A stretch of 64,000 nucleotides of DNA from Magnetococcales bacterium (lineage in GTDB: Bacteria; Pseudomonadota; Magnetococcia; Magnetococcales; Magnetaquicoccaceae): the NCBI GenBank assembly GCA_015231755.1, contig JADGAZ010000003.1, forward strand, positions 124,001-188,000, given 5' to 3'. The translations under genes were made by a program, and so were the position numbers. The notes under the pieces are model-generated. The model worked only from the letters and a program-made list of their open reading frames with translations. It made no database searches and was not told where the DNA came from. Numbering within the stretch: the stretch's first letter is position 1; each line of letters begins with the position of its first letter. This document shows positions 18,888-31,756 of the stretch, one piece after another.

Positions 18888-21800
18888 TTATGTTCGGCAA
18901 TAGGCTCCCAGGGCCGCCATGACCCGCGCCGACTCCGCTTCCAACCGCACCGCCAGATCCTTGGCTCCGAGCAAGGATCCCTGACGGGTCAACGTATCCA
19001 ACTCCGTGGCCAACGCGCTGAACTGAATCGCTCCCAACTGACGCGAAGGGCTTTTCAACGGATGGGTCACCAAATGCACGCCTTCCGCGTCTCCCCCCGC
19101 CAAAGCCTCACGAATGGCCGCCAACCGCTCCGGCAGGATGTCCAGAAAAGCCTGCGCCACCTCCCGCACCGCCTCCTCCCCCAACACCTCCCGCAACTGC
19201 TCCAGAATGCGCCCATCCAAACACTCCGCCTCTCCCACCGGACCGCCTCCCGGACCCGCCGACACCATCAACGGCGCTTCCGAAGCGCACCCCAGCAACC
19301 AACGGGATAACGCGTCTTTAAAACTATTAAAATTCAAAGGCTTGGCAAGATAGTCATCCATGCCCGCCGCCAGACACCGCTCCCGGTCTCCCTGCAAGGC
19401 AAACGCCGTCACCGCCACGATGGGGGTGTGATGCGCCCCCCCGGTGGCAGCCTCCCATTGACGCCATTGGCCCGTGGCCGTGAAACCATCCATCACCGGC
19501 ATCTGACAATCCATCAACACCAGATCGAAAGGCATGGCGCGCAATTTCTCCAACGCCTCCGCCCCGTTTTCAGCGGTCTCGAATCCGATCCCCAACTTGC
19601 GCAGCATGACACTCACCACCTTGCGATTGACCGGATCATCCTCCACCAACAGCAATCGCACATCCGGCCCGAACGCCCCACCGGAGGCAGTCGGCATCGC
19701 AGGGGAGAGATCCGATCGGCCATGCTCACACTCCCCGGCGACCACATCCACCAACGGCAAGGTGAAATGAAACCCACTGCCCACACCCACGGTACTTTCC
19801 ACCCACAACCGCCCACCGGTCTGCTCCACCAACCGCCGACACAAGGCCAATCCCAAACCGGTTCCCCCGAACTGTCGGGAATGGGAGGAATCCACCTGGG
19901 TGAACGGATCAAAAATCACCGCCAACTTGTCCGGAGGAATGCCAATGCCCGTATCCCGAACCGTGAACCGGGCCATGCGTCCCCGTGAGGTTTCCTCCCC
20001 CGCGTCCACTTCCAGCCCCACCATCCCCTCCCCGGTGAACTTGACCGCGTTGCCCAACAAGTTACGCAACACCAGTCGCAACGCCTTTTCCTCGCCCCTG
20101 GCCTGCTCCGGCACGCCGGGACCGATCCGGGTTTCCAGTTGCAACCCCTTGCGACGGGCCTGCACCCTGGAGGCCGCCGCCAACTCTTCCACCAGACCCG
20201 CCACCCGGAAAATAGTCCCCTCCGAAACGCTTTTCCCGGACTTGGACCAGGCCCACTCCAGCATGTCGTTGATCAATCCCACCAAGCCCCGACTCGCGGT
20301 CAACACCCCGTTGACCCACTCCCGCTGCTCCCCATCCAACCGGCTCGACGCCAACAGATCGGAAAAACCGATAATGGCGTTCATCGGGGTACGGAACTCA
20401 TGACTCATGACCGCCAGGAATTCACTCTTGGCCCGATTGCCCGCTTCGGCCTCCTCCTTAGCCCGTCGCAACTCCTCTTCGCTGCGCTTGCGCTCGGTGA
20501 TGTCTTGCACCGTGCCCACCATGCTCATCGGACGCCCGGACGCATCATGGGTCACCTCTCCCACCTCCACCACCACCCGGACCACTCCATCCGGTCGCAC
20601 AATACGATGTTCGACCACATAAGGAATGTCTCCGTCCTCCAAGGAGAGGGCCACCGCATGACGCACCCGCAAACGATCCTCGGGATGCACCGTCCCCTCG
20701 AACCACTCGTAATTGGCCACACTCTCCCCGGGACGCACCCCGAAGATCCGATACACCTCATCCGACCAGGTCAACCGGTCCTGCTCGATATCCCACTCCC
20801 AGCTCCCCAGATGGGCCAACTCCTGGGCCTTGGCCAGATTCTCCCGACTTTTGCGCAGCACGTCCTCGGCCCGCTTGCGCTCGGCGATATCCCGCAGCAC
20901 CGCCGCGAAAAAAAGTCGCCCATCTCCGTCGGTCCAGGAGGCGATGGAAATTTCGATGGGAAACTCCCGCCCATCCCGATGCCGCCCAAAGGCCTCGAAG
21001 GTACGACCGACCGGCAGAGCATCCCGGGCAGCGTGCAACAAATGCATGCCTCGGACATGCCCATCCAACAGCCGCTCCGGAACCATCATGGCCATGGGCT
21101 GCCCGATCACCTCTTCCCGTTTGTAGCCGAAAATGGTCTCCGCCGCCCGATTCCAAAAAAGGATCAGACCCTTTTCGCTGACGGAAACAATGGCATCGTG
21201 CAAAGCCTCGGTGATGGTCCGCAGTTGATCATCCACATGCTGCCGATGACGCATCTCGGTGACCAGCTCGGCGGTACGGGCCACCACCAGGGACTCCTGA
21301 CGTTCGTTCTCCGATTGCAACCGCAGCATGGTGGTGCGCATCTGCATCAGCAGCAGCAACGACAGGGCGCTCCAGAACAACCAAGCCACCCCATGATAAA
21401 TCAACACCACCCGTTTCTGATCGGTCATGGCATCCAGGATGTCTGCCGCCGGAAAGGTGATGCTCAATCCCCCCCGCACATCCCCCACCCGATACCCCTG
21501 ATGGGCATGACACGCCAGACACGACTCCCGGGTTATCAGCGGGGCCATAAAACGGAATCGGGGGGGAGCATCGTCAAGCAGGGAAATTCGTTCCCGCACA
21601 CCGGTCTCAAAGGCCCGCAAGGCCTCTTTTTCCCAGGAGTCCGGGGCATTTTCGGGGCGCAAAGGCAACAAACTGGTCAGGTGCAAGGACATGTAGCCGG
21701 TTTGCAAAGCCACTTCGCCGATCTGACGGGTCATATAGGCGGGATTGAGCCGGGTGAGCCGTTCTCCCTTGTCGGTGATCAGAGTACGATCCCCCGGATC

Positions 21801-22037
21801 CAGATAGGCATTGGGCGGAGTCGTTTCGGTGGTCGGCACAAACACGCCGCCATGCTGAGCGTTCCATACCCGCACCGTCTCCACGAACTGAAACACCATC
21901 CGTCCCCGATTGACCCCCAGATCGATCCCCTGACGATCCAGATTCCCCACATTCCACCAATAAGAAGCAACCAGAATCCCGGTCCAGATCAAAAAAGGCA
22001 CGATCCAATAACGCCGACGCAGCAGAATGCCCTTCAT
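18888..22037 (-). CDS. DUF3365 (c-haem type) hybrid sensor histidine kinase
   Basis: A 1049-residue sensor kinase. After one membrane helix (about 10-28) comes an extracytoplasmic DUF3365-type domain with CLACH (CxxCH at residues 173-177), a c-type haem attachment motif, then a second helix. Two PAS domains follow (about 275-400 and 400-520), then HisKA (H546 in MSHEFRTPMN), HATPase, receiver (D843 in LMDCQMPVMDG) and Hpt (H992 in THPLKS). The ATG at 22037 follows GGGAGGGGTGGAG; a longer frame start at 22085 lacks this. Haem suggests sensing of redox state or diatomic gas. It lies downstream of the CHASE4 kinase, separated by a 489-base gap. Confidence 0.88.
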   Translation of the reverse strand: MKGILLRRRYWIVPFLIWTGILVASYWWNVGNLDRQGIDLGVNRGRMVFQFVETVRVWNAQHGGVFVPTTETTPPNAYLDPGDRTLITDKGERLTRLNPAYMTRQIGEVALQTGYMSLHLTSLLPLRPENAPDSWEKEALRAFETGVRERISLLDDAPPRFRFMAPLITRESCLACHAHQGYRVGDVRGGLSITFPAADILDAMTDQKRVVLIYHGVAWLFWSALSLLLLMQMRTTMLRLQSENERQESLVVARTAELVTEMRHRQHVDDQLRTITEALHDAIVSVSEKGLILFWNRAAETIFGYKREEVIGQPMAMMVPERLLDGHVRGMHLLHAARDALPVGRTFEAFGRHRDGREFPIEISIASWTDGDGRLFFAAVLRDIAERKRAEDVLRKSRENLAKAQELAHLGSWEWDIEQDRLTWSDEVYRIFGVRPGESVANYEWFEGTVHPEDRLRVRHAVALSLEDGDIPYVVEHRIVRPDGVVRVVVEVGEVTHDASGRPMSMVGTVQDITERKRSEEELRRAKEEAEAGNRAKSEFLAVMSHEFRTPMNAIIGFSDLLASSRLDGEQREWVNGVLTASRGLVGLINDMLEWAWSKSGKSVSEGTIFRVAGLVEELAAASRVQARRKGLQLETRIGPGVPEQARGEEKALRLVLRNLLGNAVKFTGEGMVGLEVDAGEETSRGRMARFTVRDTGIGIPPDKLAVIFDPFTQVDSSHSRQFGGTGLGLALCRRLVEQTGGRLWVESTVGVGSGFHFTLPLVDVVAGECEHGRSDLSPAMPTASGGAFGPDVRLLLVEDDPVNRKVVSVMLRKLGIGFETAENGAEALEKLRAMPFDLVLMDCQMPVMDGFTATGQWRQWEAATGGAHHTPIVAVTAFALQGDRERCLAAGMDDYLAKPLNFNSFKDALSRWLLGCASEAPLMVSAGPGGGPVGEAECLDGRILEQLREVLGEEAVREVAQAFLDILPERLAAIREALAGGDAEGVHLVTHPLKSPSRQLGAIQFSALATELDTLTRQGSLLGAKDLAVRLEAESARVMAALGAYCRT

Positions 22038-22526
22038 GACGGCTCCACCCCTCCCGCGTCCGGGAATGCCCACAACAGCCACCACCCACGGCTTCCAAAG
22101 CGCGCCATGGTGACAACAACCAATCCACCATCCCGATTCACAAGACCATCATACACGGTGTGCGGTCTCATTTCTGCTCCAGGAATGTACCTTGTAGACC
22201 CCTCACCTTTTCTCCAAACCCCACCTGAAATCAAAAAAGGACCCTTTATGGAACCAGTCCGGTTTCCGGATGCCATGGAACACACCTTGACTGAATCGTG
22301 ACGGCTCCATCACACAGCATGATGCAAGAATATTGAATTGCTTCCCCCCCGGCAACTCAAAAATGGATGATCTTATTTCAAGCCATTCTTCCTGAGTGTT
22401 GCGGTGCCGATCCGGATTTACGAAAAGATCGGATTGCAATTCTTTAAATCATATCAAAACACACGACTCTCCCAGACCAGGCAACCAACGATTCATTCCC
22501 CGCCATCCAAACAATCCTTGGATGCC
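22038..22526. other. 489-base intergenic gap
   Basis: The only gap above 300 bases without an accepted gene. It is less GC-rich than its surroundings. Minus-strand frames of 78 and 83 codons exist but lack ribosome sites and resemble nothing known. A run of six A at 22233-22238 next to a weak imperfect hairpin could be a minus-strand terminator for the CHASE4 kinase gene. No tRNA, repeat or clear promoter was seen. Confidence 0.4.
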
Positions 22527-25909
<3,383 letters not shown>

Positions 25910-26983
25910 TCAGCCATCTCCATCCGGAAACAACAAATTGGCGTCCCCATACGAGTAGAACCGATAACCCGCTTCCACGGCATGGGCATAATCCCGTTCC
26001 TGTCTGGCCTTGCCGGTGAACGCGGCCACCAGCATCAGCAAGGTGGATTTGGGCAGATGAAAATTGGTGATCAGCAGATCCACAGCACGGAAGCGATATC
26101 CCGGCAAAACGAACAATCCGGTTTCGCAACGCATCGGCTCCACCGCTCCGGATGCTCCTACCGCCGACTCCAGCATGCGGGCCACGGTAGTGCCCACCGC
26201 CACCACCCGTCCCCCGGCGCGACGGGTGGCGTTGACCTGGTGGGCGGTCTCGGGGGGCAAAGAGAACCATTCCCGATGCATCACATGCCCGGACAACGCC
26301 TCATGGCGCACCGGCTGAAAAGTCCCCAGTCCCACATGCAAGGTGCCCATGGCGGTTCCGATCCCCTGGGCCTGAAGGGTGGCGAGCAGATCCGGGGTGA
26401 AATGCAGCCCGGCGGTAGGCGCGGCCACCGCACCGGGGTGACGGGCAAACACCGTTTGATACCGCTCCCGATTCTCCTCCACGTCCGACCCGACGATGTA
26501 GGGGGGCAAGGGCAGTTCCCCGTGACGCTCCAAAGCCTGCCCGACCCCACCCGACTCCGCCCGCAACCGCACGAAAAACCGCTCCTCCTCCCGCCCTTCC
26601 ACCTCAGCGGCGAACCCCGCTCCCAGGGTGATCACACTTCCGACCCGCACAGGCCGATTGCTGCCGATCAAGGCTTCCCAAAGGTCCGTCTCCCCGGCCA
26701 CAGGACGGGACAACAGCACCTCCACCCGCCCTCCGGTGGCTTTGCAGCCGTTCAGACGGGCCGGGATCACCCGGGCGTCGTTGAGTACCAGCAGATCTCC
26801 GGCCCGCAACCAGGCGGTCAGATCCGTGAACACCCCGTCGGTGATCCCATCGGACCGACTCACCAACAAACGGGAGGCATCCCGGGGGGTGACGGGACGC
26901 TGGGCAATGGCAGACTGGGGCAACGGGTAATCGAAATCACTCAGTTGCCAATCCCGACCCGTCTGGCCCCTGGAAGCGCTCAT
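25910..26983 (-). CDS. queA: S-adenosylmethionine:tRNA ribosyltransferase-isomerase
   Basis: Adds the epoxycyclopentane ring precursor from SAM to preQ1-tRNA, the step after Tgt. The N-terminal FDYPLPQSAIAQRPVTPRDASRL motif, GDLLVLNDARVIPARL, VAAPTAGLHFT and THVGLGTF-like segment (LHVGLGTFQPV) are family signatures. Starting at ATG 26983 gives 357 residues and forms an ATGA overlap with the upstream PilZ-like gene; a longer frame start at 27064 lies within that gene. Downstream is tgt. The pair belongs to a minus-strand operon that begins upstream of kdsB. Confidence 0.96.
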   Translation of the reverse strand: MSASRGQTGRDWQLSDFDYPLPQSAIAQRPVTPRDASRLLVSRSDGITDGVFTDLTAWLRAGDLLVLNDARVIPARLNGCKATGGRVEVLLSRPVAGETDLWEALIGSNRPVRVGSVITLGAGFAAEVEGREEERFFVRLRAESGGVGQALERHGELPLPPYIVGSDVEENRERYQTVFARHPGAVAAPTAGLHFTPDLLATLQAQGIGTAMGTLHVGLGTFQPVRHEALSGHVMHREWFSLPPETAHQVNATRRAGGRVVAVGTTVARMLESAVGASGAVEPMRCETGLFVLPGYRFRAVDLLITNFHLPKSTLLMLVAAFTGKARQERDYAHAVEAGYRFYSYGDANLLFPDGDG

Positions 26984-27309
26984 GGGATGTGAATCACCAA
27001 CAGGCCCGGATCCCGTTCCACGATCTCCAGACCGGTCTGCCATCCCCACTCCCCATCCCGACAAAAAACCACCCGACAGCGATAGGCATCCACCCCATAC
27101 GCCTCGGAAACCTCCATCACCACCTCATGATCCTCGGGCAGACAGACCGGAGAGACCACACTCATGCCCCGCAGCCCCATATCCACCATTTCCACCTGAT
27201 GACGGGCCTCACCGATCACCAACACCCCATACCCGTGTCCATGTCCCGGGATCCGTTTGGATACCCGCACCCGACCTTTTTGCTGTGTTATCCGATGCAG
27301 CAGTTCCAT
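26980..27309 (-). CDS. small PilZ-like protein
   Basis: A 109-residue protein with a probable PilZ fold. RVSKR (RxxxR) at about residues 15-19 and DMGLRGMSV (DxGxxG, resembling DxSxxG) about 25 residues later match the c-di-GMP binding signature, with Gly in place of the usual Ser. The rest is beta-strand-rich with the expected Gly/aromatic pattern (GEWGWQTGLEI). A strong AAGGAG overlaps the end of kdsB, whose stop is three bases before this ATG. It overlaps queA by ATGA. The call is from motif pattern, not from close similarity. Confidence 0.6.
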   Translation of the reverse strand: MELLHRITQQKGRVRVSKRIPGHGHGYGVLVIGEARHQVEMVDMGLRGMSVVSPVCLPEDHEVVMEVSEAYGVDAYRCRVVFCRDGEWGWQTGLEIVERDPGLLVIHIP

Positions 27310-27312
27310 GGT

Positions 27313-28089
27313 TCACTCCTTTGCCGAGGACAAGGATAACCACTCCCTAGCCCGTTGCAGATCCTCCGGGGCATCCACCCCCCCCTTGACCCCAACGGAA
27401 CTCACCATCACGCGAATCCCGTAGCCATGTTCCAAGACGCGCAACTGTTCCAGCCGTTCCAGCCGTTCCAGAGGGGTGGGTTCCAACGTGGCGAAAATCC
27501 GCAGAAAATCGGCACGAAAGCCATACACCCCCACATGCCGCAACACCCCCGTCGGCATCGGACCGGCCACGCCTCCTCCCCCCGCGGACCACAGATCCCG
27601 ATTCCAGGGAATCGGCGCCCGGGAAAAATAAAGCGCCCGACCAACCCCATCACACACCACCTTCACCACATTGGGGTTGAACACCTCCTGCGGATCGGTC
27701 AACGGATGGGCCACCGTGGACATGGCAAAGGCGGAATCCTGCAACAAGGGGCTGGCCACCAGATCGATCAAGGCCGGATCGAGAAAGGGTTCATCCCCTT
27801 GCACATTGACGATCACGGTTTCTTGCAGGGTCTCGGCGGCTTCCGCCACCCGATCCGTGCCCGACAGGTGATCCGGGGAAGTCATGACCACCCGACCGCC
27901 AAAGGCCACCACCGCGTCACGAATGCGCCAGTCGTCGGTGGCCACCACCACCGAGCTGGCCCCGGAACGACCCGCCGCCTCGCACACCCATTGGATCATG
28001 GGTTTGCCACCCAGATCCAAAAGCGGCTTGCCCGGCAGGCGGGTGGAGCCGTACCGGGCGGGAATGACCACCGCGAAACCTTGTTTCAT
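27313..28089 (-). CDS. kdsB: 3-deoxy-manno-octulosonate cytidylyltransferase
   Basis: Activates Kdo as CMP-Kdo for lipopolysaccharide inner core, showing a Gram-negative envelope. N-terminal VVIPARYGSTRLPGKPLLDLGGKPMI is the CTP-binding signature, and QGDEPFLDP carries the metal Asp. The ATG at 28089 follows GGGGAGGGGGG; upstream in-frame Mets lie within the DUF3108 gene. Length is 258 residues. Near residues 205-215 the chain has LERLERLEQL, encoded by a 9-base direct repeat, which slightly lengthens the helix before LRVLEHG. It is third-last in a six-gene minus-strand cluster. Confidence 0.95.
   Translation of the reverse strand: MKQGFAVVIPARYGSTRLPGKPLLDLGGKPMIQWVCEAAGRSGASSVVVATDDWRIRDAVVAFGGRVVMTSPDHLSGTDRVAEAAETLQETVIVNVQGDEPFLDPALIDLVASPLLQDSAFAMSTVAHPLTDPQEVFNPNVVKVVCDGVGRALYFSRAPIPWNRDLWSAGGGGVAGPMPTGVLRHVGVYGFRADFLRIFATLEPTPLERLERLEQLRVLEHGYGIRVMVSSVGVKGGVDAPEDLQRAREWLSLSSAKE
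27447..27473. repeat. three 9-base direct repeats inside kdsB
   Basis: Three tandem copies of GTTCCAGCC/G at 27447-27473. They encode LERLERLEQ in KdsB and keep the frame. Copy number may vary between strains by slippage. Confidence 0.6.
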
Positions 28090-28102
28090 GCCCCCCTCCC
28101 CT

Positions 28103-28909
28103 CTATTTGGACTCCTTCCATTCCCGCTGCTCCCCCCGGCCATCGTTGAAGGAGACCAGATCGGCGGCAACGCTCTTCAAATTGATGTGGCTTTCCACCC
28201 GCACCGGCAAACGCCGGGCATCGTTGGTGAGCCAGACAGCAATCGACCCTTCCAAACGGAACAAATCCGAATTGCCCACCATCACGGTGAGGGGCAAGGC
28301 GTCATACAGTCCCACCGGAGTGGTAATCCGTTCCACCCGGCCCACCTGCACCCCGACTTGATAAATTTTCTTGCCATCCACCATGGGCACATAGATTTCG
28401 GCCCCGGGCACCAGAGCCGGACAGCCCCGCAAGGCATAAAAACCGGTCATCATGTCGTGGACACCCGGCGTGACCCCGCCGATGGTCTGGGGTTCCTCCC
28501 CCTCCTGGGTACGCAGAGCCTCACCCCATTCCCGGTCGAAGCGGTATTCGATCAAACGCTTCTGATCCCCGCGTTGCTGATGTTTGGCGTAATACCGGAC
28601 AGACATCCCCTTGGGGGTCACAGACCCCTCGGCCCGCAACAGATCGTTGATGGGGTGCAACATGCGGATCAATCCGATGGACTCCACCCCTGCCGCCAGG
28701 GCATACTGTCCGCTCTGGGCGGGTCTGACCTCCATGAAGGCGGAACCGGCGGGCATTCCCATCCAGTGGATGTTGTAGTTGAGCCGTTCTCCGGGAACCG
28801 CACCCAGGGTGCCAGGAGTTGGCTTGGCCGCGAAGGACGAGGTGGCACAGACCAGGAGAAAACACCCGACCAGCCAAAGGATGACCGGGACCGCGACACT
28901 TTTTTTCAT
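28103..28909 (-). CDS. exported DUF3108 protein
   Basis: A 268-residue protein with a cleavable signal peptide (basic MKKS, hydrophobic core about 6-24, cut after SFA). The mature part is a beta-rich DUF3108 domain, starting GERLNYNIHWMGMPAG and including DLLRAEG and LYDALPLTVMVGN. Members of this family are periplasmic and of unknown function; some lie near envelope biogenesis genes. It is upstream of kdsB, 13 bases away, on the same strand. An envelope role is inferred from export and neighbour only. Confidence 0.8.
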   Translation of the reverse strand: MKKSVAVPVILWLVGCFLLVCATSSFAAKPTPGTLGAVPGERLNYNIHWMGMPAGSAFMEVRPAQSGQYALAAGVESIGLIRMLHPINDLLRAEGSVTPKGMSVRYYAKHQQRGDQKRLIEYRFDREWGEALRTQEGEEPQTIGGVTPGVHDMMTGFYALRGCPALVPGAEIYVPMVDGKKIYQVGVQVGRVERITTPVGLYDALPLTVMVGNSDLFRLEGSIAVWLTNDARRLPVRVESHINLKSVAADLVSFNDGRGEQREWKESK

Positions 28910-29049
28910 GCGATTCCATCCATGTTGCGCGAACCGACGACCTGCCCGGTCCTTTCTGAAATGATCATCCTAAAACATGCCGTGGGAATGGCATGAACAC
29001 ACCCGACCAGGATATACCGGTGGTCCAGGGACACCCGCGCAACCACCCC

Positions 29050-29532
29050 TCACCCCGGAGGGGGATTCACCGGTTCCACCCGCAACGCCAGCCCTTCGAT
29101 CGCCGTCACCCGAACGCAGGCTCCCACGGGAAGATCCGGTCCAACCACTTTCCAGCTGGAGTCATCCACCCGGACCCGGGCCGCGCCACCCACCAGGGGG
29201 ACATCCAGGGTCAGCAGACGTCCCACCAGTTGCACCCCGCGCCGATTCAGCGTGGATGTTGACGGTTTGAAACGTCGCTTCCAAAACCCATGCCACACGA
29301 TCAACGACAGCAAAGACAGTCCGGCAAACCCGAACCACTGCAATCGCCAATCCAAAGCGGGAAACAGCGCCAGCACCCCCCCCACCACTAAGGCGGCGAA
29401 CCCCAGCCACAAACAAAAAAAGGCCGGAGAAAGCAACTCGAAAATCACCAGCAATACCGCTACCCCCCACCAGTGCCACGACTCCATCCGCTCCCAGGAT
29501 ACCGACAACACCGTCCAGGAGGCGGGATTCAT
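29050..29532 (-). CDS. NfeD-like membrane protein
   Basis: A 160-residue NfeD-family protein. Two or three membrane helices fill residues 20-85, followed by a C-terminal OB-fold domain (about 95-155) with [20 protein letters not shown] and RVDDSSWKV. Short NfeD proteins are typically encoded with, and bind to, SPFH/stomatin proteins in membrane microdomains. That holds here: its ATG overlaps the stop of the upstream SPFH gene by ATGA. No ClpP-like protease domain is present, so it is the short NfeD1b-type form. Confidence 0.87.
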   Translation of the reverse strand: MNPASWTVLSVSWERMESWHWWGVAVLLVIFELLSPAFFCLWLGFAALVVGGVLALFPALDWRLQWFGFAGLSLLSLIVWHGFWKRRFKPSTSTLNRRGVQLVGRLLTLDVPLVGGAARVRVDDSSWKVVGPDLPVGACVRVTAIEGLALRVEPVNPPPG

Positions 29533-30461
29533 GGGGAAGACTCCCCGCTCCGACCCGTGGCGGCCCGGGTCAACTCCGCCACCCCCCCCAAGGCTCCCAA
29601 CACTCCGGTGGCGTCCAGGGGCAGAAACACCACTTTCTGGTTGTTCGCCGAGGCGATCCGTCCCAGGGCATCCACATAACGTTGCGCGACAAAATAATTG
29701 ATCGCCTGGATATTGCCCGCCGCGATGGCCTCGGAGACCATGCGGGTGGCCCGGGCTTCCGCCTCCGCCTGACGCTCCCGTCCCTCGGCTTCCCGGAAGG
29801 CCGCCTCCCGCTTGCCCTCCGCCGCCAGGATAGCCGCCTGTTTTTCCCCTTCGGCCCGCAAAATCTCCGCCTGCCGGAACCCTTCGGCCTCCAGAATGGC
29901 GGCCCGCTTGGTGCGTTCGGCCTTCATCTGCCCGGCCATGGATTCCACCAGATCCTTGGGAGGAGTGATGTCCTTGATTTCGATCCGGGTCACCTTCACG
30001 CCCCAGGGATGGGTCGCGTCATCCACCACCGCGAGCAGACGGGCGTTGATCTCGTCGCGTTTGGAGAGCAGCTCGTCCATGTCCATGGAGCCCATCACCG
30101 TGCGAATGTTGGTGGTGGTCAAATTGTGAATGGCGTAAGAAAGGTTGCTCACCTCGTAGGCCGCCTTGGAGGCGTCCAGCACTTGAAAGAACACCACCCC
30201 ATCCACCCGAACCATGGCGTTGTCCTTGGTGATCACCTCCTGGGAGGGGACATCCAGCACCTGTTCCATCATGTTCATCTTGGTGCCGACCCGATCGATC
30301 ATGGGCACGATGACATTGAAACCCGGAGGCAGGGTGCGGATGTATCGACCCCAACGCTCCAGGGTGTACTCCTGGCCCTGGGGCACCACCCGCACTCCCA
30401 GCGCCACCAAAACGACCGCCAGCACCACGGTCAGTACCGCCAAACCCGAAATCGGTTCCAT
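29529..30461 (-). CDS. SPFH/stomatin-like protein (QmcA type)
   Basis: A 310-residue band-7 protein. One N-terminal membrane helix (about 5-25) is followed by the SPFH domain with [28 protein letters not shown] and [20 protein letters not shown], then a long Ala/Glu/Arg coiled coil (about 190-255) in which [17 protein letters not shown]-type repeats recur. Such proteins form membrane oligomers that scaffold proteases or lipids. The start at 30461 is chosen because it gives the standard N-terminus; 30524 would add 21 atypical residues. Coupled to the NfeD gene. Confidence 0.9.
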   Translation of the reverse strand: MEPISGLAVLTVVLAVVLVALGVRVVPQGQEYTLERWGRYIRTLPPGFNVIVPMIDRVGTKMNMMEQVLDVPSQEVITKDNAMVRVDGVVFFQVLDASKAAYEVSNLSYAIHNLTTTNIRTVMGSMDMDELLSKRDEINARLLAVVDDATHPWGVKVTRIEIKDITPPKDLVESMAGQMKAERTKRAAILEAEGFRQAEILRAEGEKQAAILAAEGKREAAFREAEGRERQAEAEARATRMVSEAIAAGNIQAINYFVAQRYVDALGRIASANNQKVVFLPLDATGVLGALGGVAELTRAATGRSGESSP

Positions 30462-30645
30462 GCCCAACCCCACGAATGCGTCTGAAATAGGGATTTCCGA
30501 AAAACGCGCACAACGGCTGATCAATCAAAGAAATGGCTTGCGACTTTTCATCAACGACAAATGAAAGACCGAACAGGGGGATCAAAAGCCGGCCCTCCGG
30601 CCCAAAGAGAACCGGTACACACACAATCATCCGGAAAAAGAACAC

Positions 30646-30687
30646 AAAAAGACCGCATCCAGCCCTAAAACACAGCCGGATGCGGTC
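30646..30687 (-). terminator. intrinsic terminator of the DHH gene
   Basis: A perfect 10 bp stem (30651-30660 with 30678-30687) around a 17-base loop. Read on the minus strand it is followed directly by TTTTTGTGTTCTTTTT. It lies 16 bases after the stop of the DHH phosphoesterase gene. Confidence 0.8.
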
Positions 30688-30703
30688 GCGGCCCTTCTCC
30701 CGA

Positions 30704-31645
30704 TCAACCGTCCTGGTTGATCCGGGCAATCAACTCCTGAAGGGTCTGGCTGGCCATATCGTTGGCCACCTGACAGGTGCCGGCGTTCTGATGGCCGCCA
30801 CCACCATACGACAACGCCAGTTCTCCCACATTGGTCTTGGAACCCCGGTCCAGAATCGACTTGCCGATGGCGAACACGGTATTTTGTTTCTGGAATCCCC
30901 ACAACACATGGATGGAGATGTTGCACTGGGGATACAGGGCATAAATCATGAACCGGTTTCCGGCCCAGATGGTCTCCTCGTCCCGCAGGTCCAGCACCAC
31001 CAGGTTGTTGTAAACCGTGGAGCAACGTTGCAACTGATCTTTGAACTTGCCTTCGTGTTCAAAGTAGACATCCACCCGCTCTTTGACATCCGGCAGATCC
31101 AGGATCTGTTCGATGGTCATTTCCCGGCAGTTGTCGATCAATTGCATCATCAACTGATAGTTGGAAACCCGGAAACTGCGAAACCGTCCCAGCCCGGTAC
31201 GGGCATCCATCAGGTAATTCATCAACACCCAACCGGTGGGATTGAGAATCTCCTCACGGCTGAAACGGGCGGCGTCGCCTTTGTCCACCGCATCCATGAT
31301 CTCCTGGGAGATGCGATGAAAGGTGGTGGCGCCACCATAATAATCATACACCACACGGGCCGCCGACGGGGCGTCGGGATGAATGATGTGATTGTCGGGC
31401 TTTTCGGCACCCCGGCGAATGGTCTCGCTCAAATGGTGGTCAAAGGCCAGATGGACGCCTTCCACATAAGGGAGATTGGTGGTGATATCGCGATCGGTGA
31501 TCGCAATCTTGCCATCCTGCATATCCTTGGGATGGACAAATTTGATATCATTAATAATCCCCAGTTCCTTCAACAACACCGCACACACGAGGCCATCGAA
31601 ATCGCTCCGTGTCACCAGTCGAAACTCTTCCTTGCCACTCATCAT
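30704..31645 (-). CDS. DHH-family phosphoesterase
   Basis: A 313-residue protein of the DHH/DHHA1 superfamily. TRSDFDGLVCAVLL near residues 12-25, the DHH triad in AFDHHLSET near 68-70, and the DHHA1 glycine motif YGGGGHQNAG near the C-terminus are present. Relatives include exopolyphosphatase-like, nanoRNase and cyclic-dinucleotide phosphodiesterase enzymes. No membrane or GGDEF domains are attached. Two adjacent ATGs follow TGGAGGTGT; the second (31642) has better spacing. It has its own terminator and appears monocistronic. Substrate is not determined by sequence. Confidence 0.85.
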   Translation of the reverse strand: MMSGKEEFRLVTRSDFDGLVCAVLLKELGIINDIKFVHPKDMQDGKIAITDRDITTNLPYVEGVHLAFDHHLSETIRRGAEKPDNHIIHPDAPSAARVVYDYYGGATTFHRISQEIMDAVDKGDAARFSREEILNPTGWVLMNYLMDARTGLGRFRSFRVSNYQLMMQLIDNCREMTIEQILDLPDVKERVDVYFEHEGKFKDQLQRCSTVYNNLVVLDLRDEETIWAGNRFMIYALYPQCNISIHVLWGFQKQNTVFAIGKSILDRGSKTNVGELALSYGGGGHQNAGTCQVANDMASQTLQELIARINQDG

Positions 31646-31756
31646 ACACCTCCAGAAACGAAAATCCCAACACGAGCGGTTTACGCGACCCCGGAGCCGC
31701 GCTCATAAATTCTTGGATAATCTAACCGAATCACAAGACGAACGCCAAAAAAAATC

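Noticed and set aside
22203-22439. 78-codon minus-strand frame in the large gap
   Set aside because: No ribosome site, no resemblance to any family, region has weak coding character.
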